DNA from: an uncultured Bacilli bacterium
Lineage (GTDB): Bacteria > Bacillota_I > Bacilli_A > RF39 > UBA660
Assembly (NCBI GenBank): GCA_944332635.1
Contig: CALVKI010000007.1
Span: 1 to 58,135 of the forward strand
Length of the DNA stretch: 58,135 nucleotides
Direction: 5' to 3'
Shown: positions 25,824-34,854 of the stretch, piece by piece
Numbering within the stretch: the stretch's first letter is position 1
Layout: each line of letters opens with the position of its first letter
Program-made: the position numbers and the translations under genes
Notes under the pieces: generated by a model
The model's database searches: none
Seen by the model: only the letters and a program-made list of their open reading frames with translations
What the model was told of the DNA's origin: nothing

Positions 25824-28148
25824 GTGCCGGCAATGAAAAATGATGATATACACGAAAATAATGTAGTACAAAGTGATTCTCAGGGGCAAGTAACTGGTGC
25901 TGAACAACCTCAAAGTTTGGGAGATTCTAGAGCTTCCAAAAAGGAACATGAAAAGCAATCTGCTCAAGAAGGAGTTCAAAAGGCTGGTAAAGCAACGGGG
26001 GCTGCTATTGGTGCTTATTTGGGTGGAAGTGCAGGTGCTAAAGTAGGAGCAAAAGTAGGGGATGCTATTGGTAAATCTAAAGTAGGTCAACAACTTGGAA
26101 AAAATTTAGCTAAAAATCCTATTACACGAAAAGCTTTGTCTAAGGTTAATGATAGTGGTGCAATTGATGCAGCCAATAAAGTAACTGATATAGCAACTTC
26201 TGATCCAAAAGGTGCTATGGGAACTAGTACTCCTGGTGCTTCTGCTTCTAGTGGAGAAAGTTCGAGTGGAGATAGTGTTTTAGATAAAAAAGCAAAATCT
26301 AAACCCAATTTTTTAGGTGATGATGAGAGTAATTCAAATGAAGAAAAGTCTACATCAATTGATGGTATGTTTTCTGGAAGTATGAAGAAAAAATTAGCAT
26401 TGAGTGCTATATTATTTGGTGGAGGATTTTTTATTATCATATTTTTCGTTGTTATTGCTCAAGGAAGTGGAATTGTTACTAGTTATGATGATGCATTTGG
26501 TGTTAGCGATGCTACTGGAGGAATGACAGGTGGTGTGGATTATGAAACAGCAGATCCAGAAGCTCGTGCTTTCTTTGATCGAGTTAGGGATGTCAAAAAT
26601 TCTTTTCAATCGCAAGGAAAGACTTTTGATGCGGTTTATATTTCTGCTATTTATAGTGTTTTAAATCAGCGTGGTGCTAAATTATCTTATAATGATATGA
26701 CTACACAAGTTATTACTGAATTTGCTAATGCTATGTTTTCTGGAAATAGTTTTAGCAAAGAAGTATTTAAACAAAATTTGATTAATGTTATTTTTCCTAA
26801 GTATTTACCTAATAAAAGTCAGCAAACATATGAAAATATGGCAGATGAGGTTTTTGATTATTATGACAATTATTTCAGTTTAATTGGTGCAACAGCTTCT
26901 AATTGTGCTAGTTTAGGTTCTTGCATTTATGAAATTAAAGGTTTTTATATTGAAGGTCGTGGAAATGTTGCTAAGTCTTTGTCTATTACTGATTTGAAGG
27001 TTCGTTTGATGCAATGTTCTGGTCAGTTTGGTGGCGGTACTTGGGGTGAACCACTTGAAGGAGAAGAGCTAGTTCCGTTTGAACAGTATGTGTTGGGTGT
27101 GGCTTATCAAGAAATTGGTCCTTCCGCTCCAGATGAAGCAATTAAAGCTCAAATGGTTGCTGCAAGGAGTTTTGCTTTGGCAAGACCTACAGCAATGGGA
27201 AATGCTCTTGGAAAAAAATTAGAACAAGAATCTAATGGTCAATGGATTTTACAAATGTCTGCTTGTGTTGCTGATCAAGTATATTGTAATCCTAATTTAG
27301 GATGTTCGGCTATGAATGATGGAGATCAGTATGGTACTGTACGTAGTGGAACTGGTTATGCAGTCAGATTAAAAGATCCATTGCCTTCTGATCATAAAAT
27401 GAGAACTCTTGCTAATGAAACTATGGGGGAAGTTTTAGTTAATGATCAGGGATATATTATTTCTACAGGATATCTTGCTACTGAACAAAATAAGTTTATG
27501 GATCTTGCTAATCAAGGTCTTAATTATAAGCAAATATTATTGCAAGTTTATAATTCGGGAAGTAGAAATTATGGGGCAACGGATATTGATAAAATGAGTT
27601 GTAATACTGGTTCTGGTAGTGGTTGTAATAGTACTGGAAGTACAGGTCCATATGCAGGATGGAAACAGGCAGATCCTGCATGGGCTAATATTACTATAGG
27701 TAATACAAGTTCTACTATTGGCGGAGTTGGTTGTCTAGTTACTTCTATTTCTATGTTAATTGCTAAAAGTGGAGTAGCAGTTAATGTTGATGGTGATTTT
27801 AATCCAGGTACTTTTGTTCAAAAATTAAATCAGGTTGGAGGATTCCAAGGAGCTAATTTTGTTTGGGGTTCTGTAAGTAATGTTGCACCAAATTTTCAGT
27901 TTGTAAGTAAAGCTTATGTTTCAGGACAATCTCAACAGCAAAAATTATCTACACTTCAAGGTTTACTTGATCAAGGTTATTACGTAGTTGCTGAAGTAAA
28001 AGGTAATACTGGTCAACACTGGGTAGCTATTGATGGTATTAATGGAAGTACAATATTGATGATGGATCCAGCTAGTCAATCTACTAGTATGTGGCAACAG
28101 TATGATTGGGTTAATACTAGTCAATATGCATATTTCAAAGTGGTATAG
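25824..28148 (+). CDS. Bitopic cell-wall enzyme: SpoIID-like domain plus C39-like peptidase domain
   Basis: 774 residues from GTG 25824 (GGTGG site 9 bases upstream). A long Gly/Ala/Ser-rich cytoplasmic N-terminus (1-187) is followed by one helix (about 190-212) and an external helical region (240-400). Residues about 413-585 resemble the SpoIID/LytB amidase-enhancer family (EQYVLGVAYQEIGP, KAQMVAARSFALAR). A C39-like papain-fold domain (about 605-774) has Cys637 (GGVGCLVTS), His732 (GQHWVAID) and Asp748. Gram-positive T4SS need a wall hydrolase just after VirB4, a place held elsewhere by lysozyme/NlpC-P60 proteins. Here the same place is filled by a different domain pair. Confidence 0.85.
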   Translation: MPAMKNDDIHENNVVQSDSQGQVTGAEQPQSLGDSRASKKEHEKQSAQEGVQKAGKATGAAIGAYLGGSAGAKVGAKVGDAIGKSKVGQQLGKNLAKNPITRKALSKVNDSGAIDAANKVTDIATSDPKGAMGTSTPGASASSGESSSGDSVLDKKAKSKPNFLGDDESNSNEEKSTSIDGMFSGSMKKKLALSAILFGGGFFIIIFFVVIAQGSGIVTSYDDAFGVSDATGGMTGGVDYETADPEARAFFDRVRDVKNSFQSQGKTFDAVYISAIYSVLNQRGAKLSYNDMTTQVITEFANAMFSGNSFSKEVFKQNLINVIFPKYLPNKSQQTYENMADEVFDYYDNYFSLIGATASNCASLGSCIYEIKGFYIEGRGNVAKSLSITDLKVRLMQCSGQFGGGTWGEPLEGEELVPFEQYVLGVAYQEIGPSAPDEAIKAQMVAARSFALARPTAMGNALGKKLEQESNGQWILQMSACVADQVYCNPNLGCSAMNDGDQYGTVRSGTGYAVRLKDPLPSDHKMRTLANETMGEVLVNDQGYIISTGYLATEQNKFMDLANQGLNYKQILLQVYNSGSRNYGATDIDKMSCNTGSGSGCNSTGSTGPYAGWKQADPAWANITIGNTSSTIGGVGCLVTSISMLIAKSGVAVNVDGDFNPGTFVQKLNQVGGFQGANFVWGSVSNVAPNFQFVSKAYVSGQSQQQKLSTLQGLLDQGYYVVAEVKGNTGQHWVAIDGINGSTILMMDPASQSTSMWQQYDWVNTSQYAYFKVV

Positions 28149-28157
28149 GAGAAAATT

Positions 28158-28940
28158 ATGAAAAAGGGAAAATTAAAATATATTATTATTATTGTTATTG
28201 TGCTTATTTATGGTAGTATAATGTATTTGGTTTTTGGTGTTAGTGAAACTAGAAAAAGAAAAACAACTACTACGTTGTTAGTAGGTACTTCTGCTGTTTG
28301 GAATTATTCATCACAGTCTTGGATGAATATTACAAAACCATCTTTACTCTCTAATTTAAATTGGCAAAAATTTAAAATATATGTGGATAATCAATATTTT
28401 GGTAAGTATTTAGTTTGGAAAGACGATCAATGGTATTTATTTGATAATAATAAAAATGCTGTTTCTTATCAAGGAAATTTATTTGCTTATAAAGCTGATT
28501 TTGATATGGATATTGTAAATTTTTCTACTACTGACATTAAAGATTATAGTTATGTTAATAAAGTTTTAGTAGAACATGATCTTGATATTAATTCTGATTT
28601 TACATTGGCTCATGTTTCAAATGTAGATTTTGATAAAGATGGTGTTATGGAGCAATTTTATGTTGTTAGTAATGTTTTTGCTATTGATTTTTTCCCTGAT
28701 AAATATTTTTCTTTTGTATTTATGGTAGATGATAATCAAATTTATATGTTATATGAAGATGTAGATATTAATGAAGGGGTTAATGGATGTAAGCCTAATT
28801 TATATACAGTTGCAGATGTTGATAATGATCAAAATTATGAATTAATTTTAACTTGTGCAAAATATAGTAATCAAACTCCACTTACTATGCTATATGAGTT
28901 TGATGATAATATGTTTAAAATTAAAATTTCTAATCAATAA
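28158..28940 (+). CDS. Membrane-anchored protein with two DxDxD-type Ca-binding-like repeats
   Basis: 260 residues. One N-terminal helix (about 7-24) is followed by an external domain. Two loops, DFDKDGVMEQFYVV and DVDNDQNYELILTC, have the Asp-rich spacing of FG-GAP/VCBS-type Ca-binding repeats. The family is not identified. It lies 9 bases after the wall enzyme and before the VirD4 promoter, so it belongs to the secretion locus. Confidence 0.65.
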   Translation: MKKGKLKYIIIIVIVLIYGSIMYLVFGVSETRKRKTTTTLLVGTSAVWNYSSQSWMNITKPSLLSNLNWQKFKIYVDNQYFGKYLVWKDDQWYLFDNNKNAVSYQGNLFAYKADFDMDIVNFSTTDIKDYSYVNKVLVEHDLDINSDFTLAHVSNVDFDKDGVMEQFYVVSNVFAIDFFPDKYFSFVFMVDDNQIYMLYEDVDINEGVNGCKPNLYTVADVDNDQNYELILTCAKYSNQTPLTMLYEFDDNMFKIKISNQ

Positions 28941-28943
28941 ATA

Positions 28944-28972
28944 ATGACGATATGAAGTTTTGATGTTATAAT
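28944..28972 (+). promoter_or_regulatory. Possible promoter before virD4
   Basis: -35-like ATGACG (28944-28949), spacer 17, -10 TATAAT (28967-28972). Good -10, weak -35. An AAAGGGAG site precedes ATG 28996. Confidence 0.5.
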
Positions 28973-28995
28973 ATTTGGCGAAAGGGAGTAATTGA

Positions 28996-31287
28996 ATGAA
29001 ATTTAAATTTAGAGCAGATCCAGAAGATATTTTGATGTTTGTTTTATTTGCAATATTTTTATTATATATTGTATGTATTGGTGTTTTAAATTTATCTTCT
29101 TTTGCCACGGAAGGATATTTAGTTGGGCTTAATCCATTTCCTGCTTTTGGTCCTAAATATGTGACTGCTACTTTAGTATTTTATTTTTTAGCTTTAGGTG
29201 GATTGCTTGTTAGTGTTAGTTCTTATTTTTTTGAACGTGAAAAAGGTTTTGGGATAGCTACTGATAAAAAAGATAAGGGTTATTCTAGGTGGGCTAAAGA
29301 TAAGGAGATTAAGGCTGAGTTAGAAAGAGTTGAAATTAAACAAGAGGATTCTTCCTCAGCTGGAGTCCCACTTATTTTGAATGATAATGAGATGTGGGTT
29401 GATAATAGCGAATATCATTCTTTAGTGATTGGTGCTACTGGTTCTGGTAAGACTCAGACGGTTATTTTACCACTTGTTCATAGTCTAGCCAAAGCTAAGG
29501 AATCTATGATTATTACTGATCCTAAGGGTGAAATTTATGAAAAAACTGGTAATATGTTGCGATCTCGTGGTTATCAGATATTACTTTTAAATTTTCGTGA
29601 TCCACAAAATGGTAATGCATGGAATCCTATGTCTTTGCCTTATCAGATGTATAAATCAGGAAATCAAGATAAGGCTATAGAGCTTTTAGATGACTTGGCT
29701 TTGAATATTTTGTATGATGAATCTAATCAAAATGCTGATCCTTTTTGGGAAAAAACATCTGCAGATTATTTTTCTGGTGTTGCATTAGGTTTGTTTGAAG
29801 ATGCTAAAGAGGAAGAAATTAATATTAACAGTATTTCTTTAGTTACTACTGTCGGTGAAGAGAAATTCGGTGGTAGCACTTATATTAAAGAATATTTTTC
29901 TGCAAAGGATCCAGCTAGTGCTGCGTCTATTAATGCTTCTAGTACTATTATGGCTCCTTCTGAAACTAAAGGTTCTATTTTATCAGTATTTAAACAGAAA
30001 GTTAAATTATTTGCATCTCGTGATAACTTAAGTGAAATGTTATCTCATAGTGATATAGATCTAGAAAGCATTGGTCAAAAACCGACTGCCGTGTTTATCG
30101 TTATTCAAGATGAAAAGAAAACTTATCATTCTTTAGTTACAATTTTGTTAAAACAGATTTATGAGACTTTGATAGGTGTTGCACAAAAGCATGGTGGTAA
30201 ACTTCCTATTCGTACTAATTTTTTACTTGATGAGTTTGCTAATATGCCGCCTTTGAAGGATGTTACTACTATGATTACTGCTGCTCGTTCTAGAGCCATT
30301 CGTTTTACTATGATTATTCAAAATTTTGCTCAGCTTGATCAGGTTTATGGTAAGGAAAATGCGGAAACAATTCGTGGTAACTGTGGTAATATTATTTATT
30401 TGATTACTACTGAATTAAAGGCTTTGGAAGAGATTTCTAAAATGTGTGGTGAAGTAAAATCTAAAAAGGATGAAAAGACTGCTTCTACACCACTTGTCAC
30501 TGTTTCTGATTTGCAGCGTATGAAACAATTTGAGGTTATTATTCTTCGTATGAGAAAACAACCATTTAAAACAAAGTTTACGCCATATTTTAAGTTGGAT
30601 TGGGGAAAGAATTATCCTAAAGCTACTTATCCTATTCGTGAAAAGCTTCCTGTACATACTTTTGATATTAAGGAGTTTGTTAAATCTGAAAAAAAGAAAA
30701 AGCTGCTTGAAATGATGAATGCTGCGGAGAATCAAAATTCAGGTAGCGAAGGTGGTTTATTCGGGGCTGGTATCCAACCTATTGCTAGTGCTAGAAATCC
30801 ATTTTCTTCTACTATGGTAGGTGATATGCAAGGTTTTCGTCCTGGTGCTATGAATCCTTTTGCTGCTTTAGGAAATAGTTCAGGTGGTACTACGAATTCT
30901 AATAATAATTTGTTTCCTAAAACTAAAATGGATATTCCTACAACGCCTTCGGTTGTCCCATCAACATCTTCTAATTTAACACAGGAAAAAGATGATGGTC
31001 TTGGTTTTGATGTAGATGAATTAATGAAAAAAATTGATGCTAAAATTGCTGCCCTTGAAGAAGAGGAAAGACAAAATGAGGCTAAAGCGAAGGTTGGTTC
31101 TCCTAAGATTGAATCTTCTCAGGTTGAGCAAAGATTTGGTGAAAATGAAACTACATCTTTAAAATCTGATATTAAAGAACAAGAAAGTAAAGAAGAGAAA
31201 GAAAAAGCTACAAGTGTTACCGATAATTTGGTAATAGATGATGATGATGATGATGATGAGTTCTTTGATGACTTTTTTGATAATTAG
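28996..31287 (+). CDS. virD4: VirD4/TraG-family type IV coupling protein
   Basis: 763 residues. Two N-terminal helices (about 11-31 and 57-77) precede the ATPase with Walker A GATGSGKT (146-153), ITDPKGEIYE (173-182), and Walker B FLLDEFANMPPL (D412, E413), plus the late motif ARSRAIRFTMIIQN. Coupling proteins bring substrates to the T4SS channel. The tail after ~590 is low-complexity, then a charged coiled region, ending in an Asp run followed by EFFDDFFDN, a likely interaction tail. No relaxase is encoded nearby, so the cargo is more likely protein than a plasmid; that is inference. Confidence 0.95.
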   Translation: MKFKFRADPEDILMFVLFAIFLLYIVCIGVLNLSSFATEGYLVGLNPFPAFGPKYVTATLVFYFLALGGLLVSVSSYFFEREKGFGIATDKKDKGYSRWAKDKEIKAELERVEIKQEDSSSAGVPLILNDNEMWVDNSEYHSLVIGATGSGKTQTVILPLVHSLAKAKESMIITDPKGEIYEKTGNMLRSRGYQILLLNFRDPQNGNAWNPMSLPYQMYKSGNQDKAIELLDDLALNILYDESNQNADPFWEKTSADYFSGVALGLFEDAKEEEININSISLVTTVGEEKFGGSTYIKEYFSAKDPASAASINASSTIMAPSETKGSILSVFKQKVKLFASRDNLSEMLSHSDIDLESIGQKPTAVFIVIQDEKKTYHSLVTILLKQIYETLIGVAQKHGGKLPIRTNFLLDEFANMPPLKDVTTMITAARSRAIRFTMIIQNFAQLDQVYGKENAETIRGNCGNIIYLITTELKALEEISKMCGEVKSKKDEKTASTPLVTVSDLQRMKQFEVIILRMRKQPFKTKFTPYFKLDWGKNYPKATYPIREKLPVHTFDIKEFVKSEKKKKLLEMMNAAENQNSGSEGGLFGAGIQPIASARNPFSSTMVGDMQGFRPGAMNPFAALGNSSGGTTNSNNNLFPKTKMDIPTTPSVVPSTSSNLTQEKDDGLGFDVDELMKKIDAKIAALEEEERQNEAKAKVGSPKIESSQVEQRFGENETTSLKSDIKEQESKEEKEKATSVTDNLVIDDDDDDDEFFDDFFDN

Positions 31288-31298
31288 GAGGTATATTT

Positions 31299-32480
31299 AT
31301 GGGTACAAATTTTAATGTTGGCAGTTATAATAACATTAATACTGATGAAAATAAAGAAAAGAAAATACAAAATAAATCTCATGGATCTAGTGATGAGTTA
31401 AAAAAGAGATTGCTTATTTTTGGTGTGGTGATTATTGTTGGAGTAGTTTTAATTGCAGTGGTTTTGAGTCTTTTTTCACATAAAACGTATACTTATGATG
31501 GTATTGAAAGAATTATGGTTAATGCTGCTGAATCTTATTTTAAAGCTCATCCTAAGCGTTTACCTGCTACAGAGATGCAACGTATTGAAATTGATGTTGA
31601 TACTTTAGCGTCTTCGGGATATATGAAAGATATGACTGAATATACTGGGGAAGGTGTATCTTGTTCTGGAAAAGTTGTTGTACAAATGAGTGGAGACGAA
31701 TTTTTATATAGTCCAATGTTAGATTGTGGTAAGGATTATACTACTCGGACATTAAAGGAAATGATTACTAATAATGTAGTAACTCAAGGATATGGATTAT
31801 ATAAAGTAGGTGATACTTATATTTATCGTGGTGAGGATGTTAATAATTATTTACAATTAGATAACGCTTTATGGAGAATTGTGAAAGTAACTTCTAATGG
31901 TCAATTTATGTTAACCTTAGATGAAGATATATCTTTGTCTGTTCCATGGGATAATCGATATAATTCTCAAATAGGATATAATATTGGTATTAATAATTTT
32001 GCTGCTAGCCGAATTAAAGATTCTATTTTAGAAGTTTATAACACTAATGATGAGTATCAGACGATTTTAAGCGATAATGATCGAAGTAAGATGGTTTTGT
32101 TTGATTTGTGTATTGGGAAAAGATCTATTTCAGATACAACAAAAGATAATTCTGTTGAGTGTAGTGAAGTGTTGAAAAATCAAAGAGTAGGATTACTTAC
32201 AGTTTCTGATTTTATTATGGCGAGTATTGATTCAAATTGTAAAACAGCTGTCGATTATTCATGTCAAAATTATAATTATTTAGTTGCACCATATGAGTGG
32301 TGGTTAGTTACTGCTGTTAATGGTAGTACAAATGAAGCTTATGGAGTTAGTTCTAGTGGTGTTGTCGAAGTTGTAACTACATCTAGTTATAAGCATCCGA
32401 GAGTAGTTATTATGTTAAATAATAATGCATTATTTAAAAGTGGAAAGGGAACTTTAGAAAAACCATATAAAATAAAATAG
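31299..32480 (+). CDS. Membrane-anchored surface protein with pilin-like and 'LWRI' modules; last gene of the locus
   Basis: 393 residues. A charged N-terminus and one helix (about 44-64) are followed by a module (AAESYFKAHPKRLPATEMQR... to LDCGKDY) matching that of the second gene of the locus. The C-terminal module begins NNYLQLDNALWRIVKV, related to the two in the 7689 protein. The modules are shared, but the Ig domain and one C-terminal repeat are missing here. Strong TAGGAGG site. A terminator follows at once. Confidence 0.75.
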   Translation: MGTNFNVGSYNNINTDENKEKKIQNKSHGSSDELKKRLLIFGVVIIVGVVLIAVVLSLFSHKTYTYDGIERIMVNAAESYFKAHPKRLPATEMQRIEIDVDTLASSGYMKDMTEYTGEGVSCSGKVVVQMSGDEFLYSPMLDCGKDYTTRTLKEMITNNVVTQGYGLYKVGDTYIYRGEDVNNYLQLDNALWRIVKVTSNGQFMLTLDEDISLSVPWDNRYNSQIGYNIGINNFAASRIKDSILEVYNTNDEYQTILSDNDRSKMVLFDLCIGKRSISDTTKDNSVECSEVLKNQRVGLLTVSDFIMASIDSNCKTAVDYSCQNYNYLVAPYEWWLVTAVNGSTNEAYGVSSSGVVEVVTTSSYKHPRVVIMLNNNALFKSGKGTLEKPYKIK

Positions 32481-32511
32481 GAGTCTATTATGGTAGTAGA
32501 TTCTTTTTTTT
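32480..32511 (+). terminator. Terminator closing the Tad/T4SS locus
   Basis: Stem GAGTCTA (32481-32487) with TAGATTC (32497-32503), nine-base loop, then an eight-T run. It overlaps the stop codon region of the last surface-protein gene. Confidence 0.8.
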
Positions 32512-32535
32512 CATAATTTATATTGGGTGATATAT

Positions 32536-32820
32536 ATGAAAATTACTTTTTCTGATTTTTTTACTATGACTGATAAAGGCATTTTAATAGATATTAGAGA
32601 TAAAGAGAGTTTTCTTGCAGGGCATGTTCCTGGTGCTAAGAATATTTTAAGTTCTGAACTTTTATATCATACTAATACTTATTTAAATTATCAGGATACT
32701 TATTATTTGTATTGTGATGTTGGTTATATTAGCGATGATTTATGTAAACGTTTGAGAATGCAAGGATACCATGTGTTTTCTATTGTTGGTGGTTATCAGA
32801 ATTACTTGTTAAGAGATTAG
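32536..32820 (+). CDS. Single-domain rhodanese-like sulfurtransferase
   Basis: 94 residues from ATG 32536 (GGGTGATAT upstream; GTG 32527 rejected). The rhodanese fold is clear: ILIDIRDKESFLAGHVPGAKNI, then the active-site strand YLYCDVGYISDDLCKRL with the catalytic Cys after LY, and SIVGGYQNYL at the end. Such small cytosolic proteins move sulfane sulfur between carriers. The acceptor cannot be told from context. Confidence 0.88.
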   Translation: MKITFSDFFTMTDKGILIDIRDKESFLAGHVPGAKNILSSELLYHTNTYLNYQDTYYLYCDVGYISDDLCKRLRMQGYHVFSIVGGYQNYLLRD

Positions 32821-32834
32821 TTTTATACTATAAT
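32806..32834 (+). promoter_or_regulatory. Promoter for the TVP38-type membrane protein gene
   Basis: -35 TTGTTA (32806-32811) inside the end of the rhodanese gene, spacer 17, -10 TATAAT (32829-32834). Confidence 0.65.
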
Positions 32835-32851
32835 AATAATGGGTGATGCTC

Positions 32852-33430
32852 ATGGAAATGGTTCAATCATTTATTGAGTTTTGTACTAATTTTATTAGTC
32901 GTGGTGGTTTTTTATTTGGTTTTTCATTAGTTCTTTTAGAATCTTTTATACCTATTTTACCATTAGGTGTTTTTGTAGCTTTAAATGTAAATGCTTTTGG
33001 TGATATTGTAGGTATTTTTTTATCTTGGTTGGCAACTTGTTTAGGTTGTTTTCTATCTTTTCTATTTTTTTCTTTTTTGTCAAATAAATTTTTGTATAGA
33101 ATTCTTTCTGAAAAAACATTAAAAAAAGTTGAAAAGTCTATCATTAAATTTCGTAATGTTTCTTTTCCTAATTTGGTATTAATTGTTGCTTTGCCATTTA
33201 CTCCTGCTTTTGTAATAAATATTGTTTGTGGTATTGCTAGAATGAGTTATAAAAAATTTATTTTGGCAATTATCATAGGAAAGATTTTCATGATTATTTT
33301 TTGGGGATATGTTAGTAAAAGTTTTATTGAAAGTATGACTGATATTAATACGATTATTATTATTTCTTTAATGCTTGTTATTGCATATTTTATTTCAAAG
33401 ATTGTTAGTAAAAAATTAGATTTAGATTAG
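32852..33430 (+). CDS. TVP38/TMEM64 (DedA-related) membrane protein
   Basis: 192 residues from ATG 32852; other in-frame starts at 32843, 32846 and 32858 are possible. Five or six helices include the family pattern of a re-entrant segment (LESFIPILPLGVFVALNV) and a later conserved stretch (PFTPAFVINIVCGIARMSYKK). DedA/TVP38 proteins are linked to lipid carrier and membrane homeostasis. It is followed by rmuC after a short gap. Confidence 0.82.
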   Translation: MEMVQSFIEFCTNFISRGGFLFGFSLVLLESFIPILPLGVFVALNVNAFGDIVGIFLSWLATCLGCFLSFLFFSFLSNKFLYRILSEKTLKKVEKSIIKFRNVSFPNLVLIVALPFTPAFVINIVCGIARMSYKKFILAIIIGKIFMIIFWGYVSKSFIESMTDINTIIIISLMLVIAYFISKIVSKKLDLD

Positions 33431-33445
33431 TTGGAGGGATTGTCA

Positions 33446-34516
33446 ATGGATTATATTGTTATAGGTATATTAATTGTTATATTAGTTTTAGTAATTATTT
33501 CTCTTTTTAAAAATATTAATGAAAGTAATATCACTGAGAGATTAGGAAGACTTGAAGTTAATATGATGAAGGAAATGGGGGATTTTAAGAATGATTTATC
33601 TCATAGTTTAAATAATGATTTTACAAAGTTGAATGAGCAAGTAGAAAAACGTTTGCTTGCAGTTAATGAAAAAGTTAACGAAAGGCTTGATCAAAATTTT
33701 GAGAAAACAAATAAAACATTTATGAATGTTATCGAACGTTTATCTAAGATAGATGAAGCACAGAAAAAAATCGAAATGTTATCTACAGATATTGTTAGTC
33801 TACAAAGTATTTTAACAGATAAAAAAACTCGTGGTATTTTTGGGGAAGTTAATTTGAAACATATTTTATCTAGTGTTTTTGGTGAGAAGAATGATTCTAT
33901 TTATAGATTACAATATACATTGAGTACTGGTGTAATAGCAGATTGTGTCTTATTCGCACCAGAACCATTAGGTACAATTGCAATTGATTCTAAGTTTCCG
34001 TTAGAGCATTATCAAATGATGGTTGATAAGAAGTTATCTATTGATATGAGAGAAAATTATGAGAAAATGTTTAAACAAGATATGAGAAAGCATATTGATG
34101 CTATTAGTAATAAGTATATTATTTCTGGAGAAACAGCGGATCAAGCAATTCTTTTCTTACCAGCGGAGGCAATTTTTGCCGAAATTAATGCTTATCATCC
34201 AGATATAATTGAATATGCTTATAGAAAAAGAGTTTGGATTACCAGTCCGACTACTTTGATTTCTACTTTAACTGTTGTAGAAATGATTATAAAGAATATA
34301 GAAAGAGATAAATATACATCTGTTATTCATGAACAATTGAATAAATTGGGTTTAGAGTTTGCTCGTTATAAAGAAAGATGGGATAAATTAGCTCGTAGTA
34401 TTCAAACGGTTAATAAAGATGTTGAAAATGTTTCTATTACGACAGAAAAAATTTCTAGAAAGTTTGATAGTATTAATAAAGTAGAAGTTGAAAAAATTGA
34501 AGATATGAAAGATTAA
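33446..34516 (+). CDS. rmuC: DNA recombination protein RmuC family
   Basis: 356 residues from ATG 33446, with GGAGG 8 bases upstream. One N-terminal helix (about 2-20) is followed by a long coiled coil (about 28-115) and the RmuC nuclease-like core (KKTRGIFGEVNLKHILSSVF, IAIDSKFPLEHYQ, AILFLPAEAIFAEI). RmuC limits inversions at short inverted repeats. The stop lies inside a terminator hairpin. Confidence 0.93.
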   Translation: MDYIVIGILIVILVLVIISLFKNINESNITERLGRLEVNMMKEMGDFKNDLSHSLNNDFTKLNEQVEKRLLAVNEKVNERLDQNFEKTNKTFMNVIERLSKIDEAQKKIEMLSTDIVSLQSILTDKKTRGIFGEVNLKHILSSVFGEKNDSIYRLQYTLSTGVIADCVLFAPEPLGTIAIDSKFPLEHYQMMVDKKLSIDMRENYEKMFKQDMRKHIDAISNKYIISGETADQAILFLPAEAIFAEINAYHPDIIEYAYRKRVWITSPTTLISTLTVVEMIIKNIERDKYTSVIHEQLNKLGLEFARYKERWDKLARSIQTVNKDVENVSITTEKISRKFDSINKVEVEKIEDMKD

Positions 34517-34533
34517 TTTCATGTCTTTTTTTA
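34501..34533 (+). terminator. rmuC terminator
   Basis: Stem AGATATGAAA (34501-34510) with TTTCATGTCT (34517-34526), then a T-run. It overlaps the rmuC stop codon. Confidence 0.8.
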
Positions 34534-34854
34534 TATGAGTATATGGAGGAGGTATGATTTAATTATATTTTTGTTTTGTTATTTAGAAGTATCAAAGATA
34601 TTATAATTATTTATGTTCTTAAAACAGAAAGTTTATGATTTTGTATCAATAAAAATCTGAGCGAGAAATTAAAAATATTTATCGAGAGTTTAATTACAAT
34701 AAATTTTATATACTTAATTTTAATCATAATATTATTTATTTTATTTAAATTACTTAAGTTGTTTTAGATGTTTTAATTAATTTATATAGTTGGTTTTTTG
34801 TATATTTTTAAAATTTATTTGTATACTAAAAATAGTTGTTTCATAGAGTTAAAT
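34534..34854 (+). other. AT-rich intergenic stretch with a stranded ribosome-binding site
   Basis: About 320 bases without a convincing gene. A very strong site GGAGGAGGT (34545-34553) precedes ATGATTTAA, which stops after two codons. This suggests the start of a lost gene. No frame longer than ~40 codons was followed further down. Confidence 0.4.

Noticed and set aside
6121-32480. Integrative conjugative element
   Set aside because: VirB4 and VirD4 are present, but no relaxase, integrase, replication gene or flanking att repeats could be seen, and base composition does not differ visibly from the flanks.
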